Counted from the first letter of the stretch, positions 1-6,584 are shown. The stretch: 7,363 bases of DNA from CAYMJK01 sp043101635 (GCA_043101635.1 JBICIE010000087.1:1-7363), one strand, 5' to 3'. Notes: generated by a model not told the origin, from the letters alone. Numbers and translations: made by a program.

Positions 1-5
1 GACTC

Positions 6-50
6 GCTCCACGCCCCGGCTATTGTCGGTCGAGGCCTTCGGCCTGAAGA
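6..50 (+). repeat. Intergenic repeat unit, copy 1
   Basis: This 45-nt unit begins GCTCCACGCCCCGGCTA (6-22) and ends TCGAGGCCTTCGGCCTGAAGA (30-50, 21 nt; its core AGGCCTTCGGCCT is a 5-bp stem with a TTC loop at 33-45). It matches 206-250 at 41 of 45 positions, with all four differences in the 22-30 linker. The motif resembles short intergenic repeats I associate with planctomycete genomes; that association is from memory. No coding gene is convincing around it. Confidence 0.75.
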
Positions 51-136
51 GGTTTGTCGGGCGCGGCGCTGGGATGGCCTCGGGCGCGCAGACGGTTCCG
101 CGCGGGGATGATCGTCCGTATCGGGATTGCGATTGA

Positions 137-202
137 GCAGCCCTTCGGGCTGCGCCATTTGGCGGAACGTTTTCCGGGGGTGTCGCGGCGCCCCTTCGGG
201 GC
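137..202. repeat. Two short GC hairpins with TTC loops
   Basis: GCAGCCCTTCGGGCTGC (137-153) and GCCCCTTCGGGGC (190-202) are perfect short inverted repeats closing on TTC. They have the same design as the AGGCCTTCGGCCT hairpins at 33-45 and 233-245. Together they make a cluster of four similar stem-loops in the 300 nt beyond the stop codon of the ABC exporter gene. None is followed by a clear T-run in the minus direction, so a terminator role is possible but unsupported. The whole stretch 1-300 otherwise shows no gene: the plus-strand open frames through it lack a ribosome site and any recognisable protein. Confidence 0.6.
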
Positions 203-205
203 TGC

Positions 206-250
206 GCTCCACGCCCCGGCTACTTCCGTTCGAGGCCTTCGGCCTGAAGA
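206..250 (+). repeat. Intergenic repeat unit, copy 2
   Basis: This is the second copy of the 45-nt unit at 6-50, displaced by exactly 200 nt and in the same orientation. It carries the same GCTCCACGCCCCGGCTA start (206-222) and the same AGGCCTTCGGCCT hairpin (233-245). It is preceded directly by the GCCCCTTCGGGGC hairpin at 190-202, so the intact family unit may be longer than 45 nt and include that hairpin. Copy 1 is cut by the window edge just upstream of the equivalent position. Confidence 0.75.
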
Positions 251-300
251 CCTTGCGTGCGCCGATGCGCTTGCGAGCGCCCGTGGAGGATGGGGGCGAG

Positions 301-2355
301 TCAGCCGCGGGAGATAGCTTGGTCGATCGGCTCCCCACCAGCCGTCAGGTCTTCGACCTGGAGGCGGAGGAGTTGGGCGTAGCGGCCGCTGCGGGCGGCG
401 AGTTCGTCGTGGGGGCCGCTTTCGACGATCTGGCCGCCTTCGAGCACGACGATGCGGTCGGCGTGGCGGATGGTGCTGAGGCGGTGGGCGATGACGAAGG
501 TGGTGCGCCCCTGCATGAGCTGGCGCAGGCTCTTCTGGATGGCCCGCTCGCTCTCGGAATCGAGGTTGCTGGTGGCCTCATCGAGCAGGAGGATGCGCGG
601 ATCGGCCAGGATGGCGCGGGCGATGGCGATGCGCTGCTTCTGGCCGCCGCTGAGGCGCACGCCGCGCTCGCCGATGAGGGTGCCGTAGCCCTTGTCGAAG
701 CCGGTGATGAAGCCGTGGGCCTCCGCTGCGCGCGCCGCGGCGATGATCTCGTCTTCGGCGGCGCCGCGGCGGGCGTAAGCGATGTTCTCCCCCACCGTGC
801 CGTCGAACAGGAAGACATCCTGCTCGACGATGCCGAGCAGAGCCCGGTAGTCGCGGACATCGATCTCGCGCAGGTCGGTCCCGTCGAGCTGCACGCTGCC
901 GCGGACCGGGTCGTAGAAGCGGGCGACGAGGTTGATCAGCGTGGTCTTGCCGGCGCCGGAGGGGCCGACGAGGGCGATAGTCTCACCGGGGGCAACCTCG
1001 AGGCAGATGTCCTTGAGGACATCGGGCCCGCGGTCATCCTCCTCGCGGTTGCGGCGAGGGATCCAGCGACCATCGGGCGTCATCTGTGTGCGGGGATAGG
1101 CGAACCAGAGGTGATCGAGCGTGATGGCGCCGGCGACATCCGCCCGCTCCACGCGCTTGGCATCGCCGTTGCCCACGAACTCGCGCTTTTCCTCCAGCAG
1201 ATCGAGCACGCGATCGAACCCCGCAAGCTGATTCTGCATGTTCGTCGCGCTGGAAGCCAACGACTCCAGCGGCCCCAAGAGCATAAGTAAGTACGCAGAA
1301 AACATGACGACGTCGCCGATGGTCATGTCGCCTCGGACGACACGGGCGCCGCCGTAGACAAGGACGGCGGCGCTGGCGCCGGGGATGAGGATCTGCCAGG
1401 CGATCTCGACGCCGCGGCTCCACCACCAGGCGAGGATCTCCTGGCGGGCCATGAAGTGGGCGCCCTTGATGAAGCGGCCGGCCTCGCCCTGCTCGCGGGC
1501 GAAGCCTCGGACGATGCGCATACCGCCGAAGGCTTCGGTGGCGTGGGCATCGATGCCGGTGCGGGTGCGGCGGATGGCGCGGAAGACGGGGCGGATGCGC
1601 CCGATCCAGGCCTTGTGCGTCATCCAGATGAGCGGGAACAGCGCGATGGCGCCGAGGAGCATGCGCCAGTCGACGATCGCCATGGCCACGAGGCCGCCAA
1701 TCAGCGTGATGATGGCGCGCCAGGGGTTGTAGATCATGGAGAACGTGAGTTCGGCGCCGCCGCCGGCATCTTCGCGGAGGATGCTGGCGACCCCGCCGCT
1801 CTTGATCTCGTAGATGCGGGTGAGCGGGAGGCGGACGGCGTGCTCGAAGACGCGCCGGCGGAGGGAGGCCTGCAGGCGCTTGGTGATGCGGGTGGTCTGC
1901 CAGCGGCCCCACATGCCGAAGCCGATGGATCCGAGGGCGATGGCGACGAGGGCGCCGCCGCAGAGCCAGAGCAGGCGCAGCTTGAGATCGATGATGGCCT
2001 GCGGGGACATCGCGGCGACATCCGTCAGGCCGAGGAGCTTCTGGGCCTGCTCGGGCAGGCCGGCGGGACCGGGGGTGTTGGTCAGGACGTAGTCGAAGGC
2101 GACCTTGGTGACCAGGGGGCTGAGCAGGCCGAGGCCGGTGGCGACGGAGAGGGTGATAAGCGACAGGGCGACCATGTGGCGGTGGCCGGCCAGAACGCCC
2201 CAGAAGGCGGCAAAGAGGGTGAAGAAGGAGCGGGTGCGGCGACGCTTCTGGGGGGATTCGGGGGCATCCGGTTCGGGGTCGGCGCGGCCGCGCTCCCGCA
2301 TGCGCTGGCGGTAGTCGGCGTACCGCCGGCGGCTGGAGTCGGGGCGGGCGATCAT
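301..2355 (-). CDS. ABC exporter half-transporter (MsbA/MdlB-like), membrane plus ATPase domains fused
   Basis: A 684-residue inner-membrane ABC exporter subunit that should work as a dimer and use ATP to move a substrate outward; the substrate (lipid, peptide or drug) cannot be told from sequence. Residues 1-45 are a charged, Arg-rich cytosolic extension. Six hydrophobic segments lie near 62-86, 128-150, 215-230, 232-248, 317-339 and 346-368, with a long first external loop (about 90-125). The ATPase domain (about 411-665) is complete: A-loop Tyr420, Walker A GPSGAGKT (464-471), Q-loop Gln512, signature LSGGQ (568-572), Walker B ILLLDE with catalytic Glu593, D-loop, and H-loop His624. About 18 extra charged residues (around 422-443) separate the A-loop from the next strand, longer than in MsbA. 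The ATG at 2355 has no clear Shine-Dalgarno. The gene lies 190 nt downstream of the metallopeptidase gene, across a hairpin spacer, so it may have its own promoter. Confidence 0.95.
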   Translation of the reverse strand: MIARPDSSRRRYADYRQRMRERGRADPEPDAPESPQKRRRTRSFFTLFAAFWGVLAGHRHMVALSLITLSVATGLGLLSPLVTKVAFDYVLTNTPGPAGLPEQAQKLLGLTDVAAMSPQAIIDLKLRLLWLCGGALVAIALGSIGFGMWGRWQTTRITKRLQASLRRRVFEHAVRLPLTRIYEIKSGGVASILREDAGGGAELTFSMIYNPWRAIITLIGGLVAMAIVDWRMLLGAIALFPLIWMTHKAWIGRIRPVFRAIRRTRTGIDAHATEAFGGMRIVRGFAREQGEAGRFIKGAHFMARQEILAWWWSRGVEIAWQILIPGASAAVLVYGGARVVRGDMTIGDVVMFSAYLLMLLGPLESLASSATNMQNQLAGFDRVLDLLEEKREFVGNGDAKRVERADVAGAITLDHLWFAYPRTQMTPDGRWIPRRNREEDDRGPDVLKDICLEVAPGETIALVGPSGAGKTTLINLVARFYDPVRGSVQLDGTDLREIDVRDYRALLGIVEQDVFLFDGTVGENIAYARRGAAEDEIIAAARAAEAHGFITGFDKGYGTLIGERGVRLSGGQKQRIAIARAILADPRILLLDEATSNLDSESERAIQKSLRQLMQGRTTFVIAHRLSTIRHADRIVVLEGGQIVESGPHDELAARSGRYAQLLRLQVEDLTAGGEPIDQAISRG

Positions 2356-2488
2356 CGGCGAATCGTAGGGAAAAAGGCGCTGGCGGGCGGAACTTTGGCG
2401 GGCGCTGAGCGTTAGAAGGGATGGCCGCGGCGGGCTTTTCCTCCCAGAGCTGGCAGCGGCCCTGCCTCATCTCTCCTTTCAGGGCCCA

Positions 2489-2512
2489 CCGACCCCCCGA
2501 TGCGGGGGTCGG
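2489..2512. terminator. Strong stem-loop between two minus-strand genes, possible terminator
   Basis: A 9-bp GC-rich stem (CCGACCCCC paired with GGGGGTCGG) closes a 6-nt loop. It lies between the stop of the metallopeptidase gene and the start of the ABC exporter gene. A T5 run (2518-2522) follows it on the plus strand only. For the minus-strand genes the hairpin is preceded by an A-run and lacks a U-tract after it, so it would not be a classical intrinsic terminator in the relevant direction. It may instead be a repeat-family palindrome or a 3'-end stabiliser. Confidence 0.35.
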
Positions 2513-2530
2513 GTTCCTTTTTGGGGGAGG

Positions 2531-2544
2531 AGCGCCGGAGCGCT
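2531..2544 (-). other. Small hairpin directly after the metallopeptidase stop codon
   Basis: AGCGC and GCGCT form a 5-bp stem around a 4-nt loop, beginning 2 nt past the TAA stop (2546-2548) on the minus strand. With the larger stem-loop at 2489-2512 it makes a tandem pair in the 190-nt spacer. There is no U-tract after it. It could protect or end the transcript; the stem is short enough to be chance in such GC-rich DNA. Confidence 0.3.
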
Positions 2545-2545
2545 G

Positions 2546-3826
2546 TTACCGGATGGAGGTCGTGCTGGTGAGGCGGCCGGCGTCGTCGCGCTGGAAGGTG
2601 AGGGTGAGGCTGGCCCGCAGGCCGCGGAGTTCGATCGCGGGCGGGAGGTCGTCGCCGGCTGCCGGGAGCAGGACGAACTCGGCGGGCTGGCGCGGGTTGG
2701 GGCGCTCGGGGGCCGGGGGCTGGAACCAGGCGTCGTCGTCGGCCGAGAGTTCCTCCGGGGCGCCGTGGCCGGTGGTCTGGATGGTGAAGCTGCGGGCGCG
2801 CAGTTCGGTCTTCAGGTCTTCGATGGTGGCCGGGCGGATGGCGCGCTCGTGGAGGAACTTGAGGCCGGCGCCGAGGAACTCGATGCGCTGGAGGCCGGTG
2901 GTGACGGCATCCGGCTCGAGGCCGGCGATGTAGTCGAGCCAGGCGGCTTCGAAGCTCCGGATGTCATCGGTCCCGAAGGCTGTGCGGAAGGCCTCGGCGT
3001 GGCGCATGCCGCGGCTCATGGCCTTGAGGTATTCGAGGAACATGCCGGCGTAGCGGCCGCCCCTGGCGTTGATGAGGAAGTGGACGACGAGCCAGGACTG
3101 GGCGTACTGGAGGCCAGCGCGCGGGTCGCCGGCGCGCAGGCGGTCGCTCCACTGCTGTCCGGTCATGGAGAGCAACTCATCGAAGGGGAAGTGGCGGCGC
3201 TGCTCGGCAGCGCGCTGGACAGCGCGCAGGGTGCGCTCGTCGACAAGGCCGGTGAGAAAGCGGCCGCGGAGATCCATCATGCGCCCGAAGTACTCGGCAA
3301 GGCCCTCGTTGGCCCAGGGCGGGATGGTCTCGCCGATGCGCATGTGGGCGAACTGGTGGAAGCCCTCGTGCTGGAGCGTGTGGAGCATGCGCTGCTCGCC
3401 GGCGCTGGCGTCGACGACGAGGCCGGCCTTCATGCCCTGGTGGTAGAACATGCCGCCGGAGCCGGCGCCATTGATGCCCTCGGAAGTGAGGTACTCGAGG
3501 TAGCCGTCGCGATCGGCGCAGATGCGCAGGGGGCTCTGGCGCGGGCCGCGGGAGGCGAAGGCGCCGAAGCGGCGGTCGTACTCGGCGTAGACGCGGTCCA
3601 TGTGGCGGGCGATGGCGCGGGCCTGATCGCGCGGGAGATCGGTGGTGATCTCGTAGTGGGCGCTGCGGAAGGTGTAGGGCTCGGTCTGCGCGAGGGCGGG
3701 GAGGGGTAGGAGGAGAAAGAAGAAAAGCGAAAAGCAAAGAGCGAAGAACGAAAAGGAGAGGCAGGAGGCAGGAACCACAGATGGCACAGATGGGGCGCGG
3801 GTCGTGGTGGCGTGGGCGGTGATCAT
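2546..3826 (-). CDS. Secreted gluzincin-like zinc metallopeptidase (DUF1570-type)
   Basis: A 426-residue exported protein, probably periplasmic or extracellular. Residues 1-46 form a long signal peptide: a Thr/Pro/Ser/Val stretch, a Leu/Phe-rich core, and a cleavage site ALA|Q at 46/47. The mature part has HEGFH (153-157), a zinc-binding HExxH motif. NEGLAEY (173-179) follows, whose first Glu lies 21 residues after the first His, as the third zinc ligand does in gluzincins. This arrangement, with the downstream helical region, matches planctomycete DUF1570 proteins; substrate and physiological role are unknown. The region after about residue 345 (basic, then Pro/Glu-rich, then a short beta-like tail) is not recognised. 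I chose the ATG at 3826. A GTG 21 codons upstream is also open, but it only adds a hydrophilic leader before the signal peptide. The Shine-Dalgarno is weak. The signal-peptide codons sit in a repeat tract that is T-rich on the coding strand, unlike the GC-rich rest of the gene. Confidence 0.85.
   Translation of the reverse strand: MITAHATTTRAPSVPSVVPASCLSFSFFALCFSLFFFLLLPLPALAQTEPYTFRSAHYEITTDLPRDQARAIARHMDRVYAEYDRRFGAFASRGPRQSPLRICADRDGYLEYLTSEGINGAGSGGMFYHQGMKAGLVVDASAGEQRMLHTLQHEGFHQFAHMRIGETIPPWANEGLAEYFGRMMDLRGRFLTGLVDERTLRAVQRAAEQRRHFPFDELLSMTGQQWSDRLRAGDPRAGLQYAQSWLVVHFLINARGGRYAGMFLEYLKAMSRGMRHAEAFRTAFGTDDIRSFEAAWLDYIAGLEPDAVTTGLQRIEFLGAGLKFLHERAIRPATIEDLKTELRARSFTIQTTGHGAPEELSADDDAWFQPPAPERPNPRQPAEFVLLPAAGDDLPPAIELRGLRASLTLTFQRDDAGRLTSTTSIR
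3694..3772 (+). repeat. Purine-rich low-complexity tract encoding the signal-peptide core
   Basis: The plus strand is almost all purine, with scattered C or T: blocks such as GAAAAGCGAAAAGC, AAAGAGCGAAGAACG and GGCAGGAGGCAGG. Read on the minus strand it is a TTC/CTT-rich coding run giving the Phe/Leu/Ser core of the metallopeptidase signal peptide. It abuts the CCACAGATG repeat at 3773-3792. Base composition changes sharply against the flanking GC-rich DNA, which suggests an inserted or expanded repeat. Confidence 0.65.
3773..3792 (+). repeat. CCACAGATG-type interspersed repeat, left copy
   Basis: AACCACAGATGGCACAGATG, two CACAGATG units 9 nt apart. On the minus strand it encodes the SVPSVV stretch just before the hydrophobic core of the metallopeptidase signal peptide. 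It is the inverted partner of 3910-3928, matching at 18 of 19 positions. The CATCTGTGNCATCTGTGG family is one I recognise as frequent in planctomycete and related genomes, from memory only. Confidence 0.75.
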
Positions 3827-3896
3827 GGCGTGCGGCTCATCGTGTGACGGATGATGTTGCGGGCGGTTCGACGACCAGGAGCAGCACACCTTTCAG

Positions 3897-3928
3897 CATC
3901 TGTGTCCTGATCTGTGTCATCTGTGGTT
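3897..3928 (-). repeat. CCACAGATG-type interspersed repeat, right (inverted) copy
   Basis: On the plus strand the unit ATCTGTG occurs three times (3898, 3910, 3919), ending CATCTGTGGTT. Read on the minus strand it starts AACCACAGATGACACAGAT, the same as the left copy except one base. It lies in the 129-nt spacer between the SRAP gene stop and the metallopeptidase start. In the frame where it is translated it gives a Thr-Asp-rich peptide, which I consider non-coding. Otherwise this spacer holds only the weak start region of the metallopeptidase; no clear promoter is seen. Confidence 0.75.
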
Positions 3929-3955
3929 GCTGTCTTCGTGATTCCAGCCTCGCGC

Positions 3956-4669
3956 TCAGAACAGCAGGCCGGGGTCCGGGGAGGTCTCGACGGGATCGAG
4001 CAGGGTGGGGTCGTCATTCTCCGGCCGGTTGATGCGCCGGCTGACCTCGGTGGTTTCGAGGAGGTCATCGGGCGCGGCGGCGAGGATGCCGCGCAGGGCG
4101 TCGGGATCGGCGCTCGGATCGAGCCACCTGTCGCGGGCCGCGCCTTCGAGGAAGACGGGCATGCGGTGGTGGATCGGCGCGAGGGTCTTGTTGGCGTCCG
4201 TCGTGAGGATGGCGGCGCTGCGGAGTTTGATTTCGGGGTCCTTCGGGTCGCGCCAGGTCTCCCAGAGACCGGCCATGGTGAGCAGGGCGCCATCGGGCCT
4301 CTGGGCGCGCATGGGGCGCTTGGGGCCGCCTGCGGTGGGCTGCCACTCATAGAAGCCGTTTGCTGGGATGAGGCAGCGGCGCCGGGCGAAGGCGTTCTTG
4401 AAGGCGGGCTTGGTCTGCGCGCTCTCGCTGCGGGCGTTGATGAGGCGGGCGCCGATGCTGATGTCCTCGGCCCAGTGCGGGACGAGGCCCCAGCGGGCGA
4501 GGCGGATCTCGCGATGGTCATCGTCGCGCGACGCGCGCACGATGAGGATGTCCTGCGTCGGGGCGATGTTGTAGCGCGGGCGAGCCCAGTCGAGATCGGG
4601 CGGCAGCGCAGCGCCGAGCTGCGCGGCGATGTCCTCGGGGAGCGTGTACAGGTAGAAGCGGCCGCACAT
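3956..4669 (-). CDS. yedK: SRAP-domain protein (YedK/HMCES family), abasic-site DNA-protein crosslinker
   Basis: A 237-residue cytoplasmic SRAP protein. Family members (human HMCES, E. coli YedK) attach their N-terminal Cys2 covalently to abasic sites in single-stranded DNA, which shields the lesion. All key residues are visible: MCGRF with Cys2 at the very start; PRYNIAPTQ (31-39); LINARSE with Asn78, Arg80 and Glu82; GFYEW with Glu108; and IHHRMP with His167 as the active-site His. Length fits the family. The start is fixed because Cys2 must follow Met1, and by a GGAGG six bases upstream. The gene follows the secreted transglutaminase-like gene after 15 nt, so the two should be co-transcribed. 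The C-terminal tail beyond about 215 is acidic and Pro-rich and looks disordered. The family call is very secure; the symbol is borrowed from the E. coli member. Confidence 0.97.
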   Translation of the reverse strand: MCGRFYLYTLPEDIAAQLGAALPPDLDWARPRYNIAPTQDILIVRASRDDDHREIRLARWGLVPHWAEDISIGARLINARSESAQTKPAFKNAFARRRCLIPANGFYEWQPTAGGPKRPMRAQRPDGALLTMAGLWETWRDPKDPEIKLRSAAILTTDANKTLAPIHHRMPVFLEGAARDRWLDPSADPDALRGILAAAPDDLLETTEVSRRINRPENDDPTLLDPVETSPDPGLLF

Positions 4670-4675
4670 GATGCG

Positions 4676-4680
4676 CCTCC
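4676..4680 (-). promoter_or_regulatory. Shine-Dalgarno of the SRAP gene
   Basis: GGAGG on the minus strand, with 6 nt to the ATG at 4669. It lies in the 15-nt gap after the TGA of the upstream gene (4685-4687), which favours coupled translation and confirms the MCGRF start. Confidence 0.85.
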
Positions 4681-4684
4681 GCGA

Positions 4685-6529
4685 TCAGCGGTCGGGTTCG
4701 CGCACAACCGAGGCGAGTTGTTCGCCGATGCGCTCGGCCTGGCGGGTCTGGCCGGCCTGCTGGAGCAGCTCCTGATAGCGGCGGCCGACGCGCATCCAGG
4801 TGGAGCCGGCGAGCGAAGAAGGCCGCAGCGCTTCGGCCGGGCGGCGGATGCGCCGGAAGGCGCGGGAGTACATCGGGATGAGTTCCTCGGCGCGGCCGTT
4901 CTCGCGCAGGAGCCGGTCGGCCTGGAAGATGGCGTCGGTGGCCCAGGCGGTGTCGTTGGCGTGGCGGTTGAAGGCGCTTTCGAGGATGCGGAAGGCCTCG
5001 TTCAGGTCGCCGCGCTGCTCGGCGACGCGGGCCAGTTCGATCTGGGACTGGACGAACAGATCCGGGCGGCGGCGCACCTCTCGGGCGAACCAGTCCCAGA
5101 GTTCGCCCTGGGTTTCCAGGGGCTCGCTCCGGAACATGGGGCGCAGGATCTCGATGACGAAGTCCGGCTCATCGCGCCCGGCGAAGGCGAGCAGGGCGTC
5201 GCCCCAGCGGCGCTTCTGGGCGGTGGTCATGGCGCCGGAGGCGGCGATGGGGATGACCGCCTCCCACAGGTCGCGCCGGCCGGGGGCGCGCTGGAGCGCC
5301 GCTTCGAGCAGGCGGAGTTGTTCATCGACATCGCGCGGGCGGGCCTCGAGGCCGGGAACACCCGCGGGCGCCGGCGGCGGGTACGCCGTCATTTCGCCGA
5401 GGCGCCGGGCGGCGTCGGCCAGCGCGACGGCCTGCTCGACCGTGGCGCGGTCGACGCCGATCAGCCGCAGGTTGAGATTCACCGCGGCCTCGGGAACGCC
5501 CTGGCCAGTCTGGGGATCGCGCACCGTGCCGCGGACATCGGTGTATTCGGTGTAGCGGCCGTCGGTGAAGTCCCACTGATAGCCGCCGCCCTGGCGGCGC
5601 AGGTAGCCGAGCCAGGCGTGCCCGACCTCGCCGGCGGAGCCGACCGACGTCATGGAGGGGACACCGCCGGCCTTGCCGACGTGCTCGGCGAAGTAGGCCT
5701 GGTCGACGCAGACGCCACCGAGGCGGTGGATGTTGGGCAGGATGTAGCCGCCTGGCGCGCTGGCGAGCTTCGGCTGGGCCCGGCCCTCGAACGCGGCCGA
5801 GTCGTAGTCGATTTCGAAGTAGTGCTTGCCGAGCGAGGGGCTCGGCTGGATAAAGGCCTGGACCCACTCGAGTTCCTGCGGCGCTGCGCGGGTGTTGGCG
5901 AGGTAGATGAGCACCTCGGGGGGCAGGGACCGGAAGTCGAGCAGCGCATTGGGCAGCTTGTCGAAGAAGGCGAAGACGGGGGCGGGATCGAGATCGGTCG
6001 GCGGGCTGTGGGGGCGGAGCACGCGCCCATCGTGGACGACGCAGATGGCGGCGGTGAGAGCGGGCGTGTCGGCGGCCTCCACGGGGTACTGGTCGACGAT
6101 GCGGGAGAGGCACCAGTAGACGCGGTCGACCTCATCTTCGGGCTGGACCATGAAGGCGAGGGTGGAGGCGAGCTGGCCGTGCTGGCGGAGGTAGCGCAGC
6201 AGCGGCCCGCGTGCGACGCTGGTGGTGGCGCTGAGCTGCTGGAGGAGGCGGACGGCGAGGGCGGCGTCGCGGATGGCGCCGGGATGGTCGGCGTCGCCAT
6301 AGGCGACGGCCGGGTCGAACAGGGCCCGGGCCTGATCGATGGCGGGGGCGATCTCGGCGCCCTGCTCGAGGCCGTCGAGCAGGGCCTGGACGCTGGTGGA
6401 GATGTGGGCGTGGAGGGGATCCGGCTGGGCCCGGCGATCGCGCTGGGCGAGGGCCGGGGCGGCGAGAGCAACCGACAAGAGGCCGGCGAGCGCGAGCGGG
6501 AGGCGTCGCGAGATTCGGCGTGACGGCAT
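4685..6529 (-). CDS. Secreted transglutaminase-like (TGc/papain-fold) protein with helical TPR-like C-terminus
   Basis: A 614-residue exported protein. I start it at the ATG at 6529, preceded by GGAGA seven to eight bases upstream. This makes residues 1-28 a classical signal peptide: two Arg pairs (4-5 and 8-9), a Leu/Ala core and cleavage ALA|Q at 28/29. A longer open frame to 6655 exists, but it would bury the signal peptide behind 42 Pro/Arg-rich residues. Residues about 30-230 are mainly helical and unrecognised. A transglutaminase-like core follows: GGVCVDQA with Cys274, GHAW with His304, and WDFTD with Asp323, the order and spacing of a Cys-His-Asp triad. The triad is intact, so it may be an active thiol peptidase, amidase or transglutaminase; the reaction is unknown. 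The last 170 or so residues contain paired helices like TPRs (for example around 495-560), suggesting protein binding. It leads a likely two-gene unit with the SRAP gene and is divergent from the OPT transporter gene. Confidence 0.85.
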   Translation of the reverse strand: MPSRRISRRLPLALAGLLSVALAAPALAQRDRRAQPDPLHAHISTSVQALLDGLEQGAEIAPAIDQARALFDPAVAYGDADHPGAIRDAALAVRLLQQLSATTSVARGPLLRYLRQHGQLASTLAFMVQPEDEVDRVYWCLSRIVDQYPVEAADTPALTAAICVVHDGRVLRPHSPPTDLDPAPVFAFFDKLPNALLDFRSLPPEVLIYLANTRAAPQELEWVQAFIQPSPSLGKHYFEIDYDSAAFEGRAQPKLASAPGGYILPNIHRLGGVCVDQAYFAEHVGKAGGVPSMTSVGSAGEVGHAWLGYLRRQGGGYQWDFTDGRYTEYTDVRGTVRDPQTGQGVPEAAVNLNLRLIGVDRATVEQAVALADAARRLGEMTAYPPPAPAGVPGLEARPRDVDEQLRLLEAALQRAPGRRDLWEAVIPIAASGAMTTAQKRRWGDALLAFAGRDEPDFVIEILRPMFRSEPLETQGELWDWFAREVRRRPDLFVQSQIELARVAEQRGDLNEAFRILESAFNRHANDTAWATDAIFQADRLLRENGRAEELIPMYSRAFRRIRRPAEALRPSSLAGSTWMRVGRRYQELLQQAGQTRQAERIGEQLASVVREPDR

Positions 6530-6535
6530 GGGCTT

Positions 6536-6540
6536 TCTCC
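6536..6540 (-). promoter_or_regulatory. Shine-Dalgarno that sets the start of the transglutaminase-like gene
   Basis: GGAGA on the minus strand ends 6 nt before the ATG at 6529. It decides for this ATG over the upstream start at 6655 in the same frame, in agreement with the signal peptide that begins here. Confidence 0.7.
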
Positions 6541-6584
6541 GAGAGCGGCCCGAAATCGAAGGGCGCGGCAGAACAGGGTACCCG

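Noticed and set aside
1..300. CRISPR array or tandem repeat array at the left edge
   Set aside because: Only two diverged copies at 200-nt spacing with internal hairpins of different sequence; the unit lengths and spacing do not fit CRISPR.
127..1290. 387-codon plus-strand open frame antisense to the ABC exporter
   Set aside because: It overlaps the conserved ATPase domain on the opposite strand and shows the same antisense composition; no recognisable domain.
2356..2390. TACGAT as a -10 box giving a leaderless ABC exporter transcript
   Set aside because: It matches only 4 of 6 positions of the consensus and has no matching -35 at usual spacing; too weak to call.
1456..2415. 319-codon plus-strand open frame over the ABC exporter membrane domain
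   Set aside because: Ala/Gly/Asp/Glu-rich shadow of a real gene; no start signal or domain.
3750..3793. Possible lipoprotein box around PASC in the metallopeptidase leader
   Set aside because: The Cys comes before the hydrophobic core instead of after it, and the -3 residue is Pro; ALA|Q after the core is a better signal peptidase I site.
3823..4707. 294-codon minus-strand frame ending in a Thr-Asp-rich tail
   Set aside because: It is an alternate frame of the SRAP gene; the Thr-Asp-rich part is just the translated CCACAGATG repeat.
3914..6523. 869-codon plus-strand open frame antisense to the SRAP and transglutaminase-like genes
   Set aside because: It mirrors two well-supported minus-strand genes; its Gly/Ala/Val/Asp-rich, low-complexity product is typical of antisense frames in GC-rich DNA, and no motif or ribosome site supports it.
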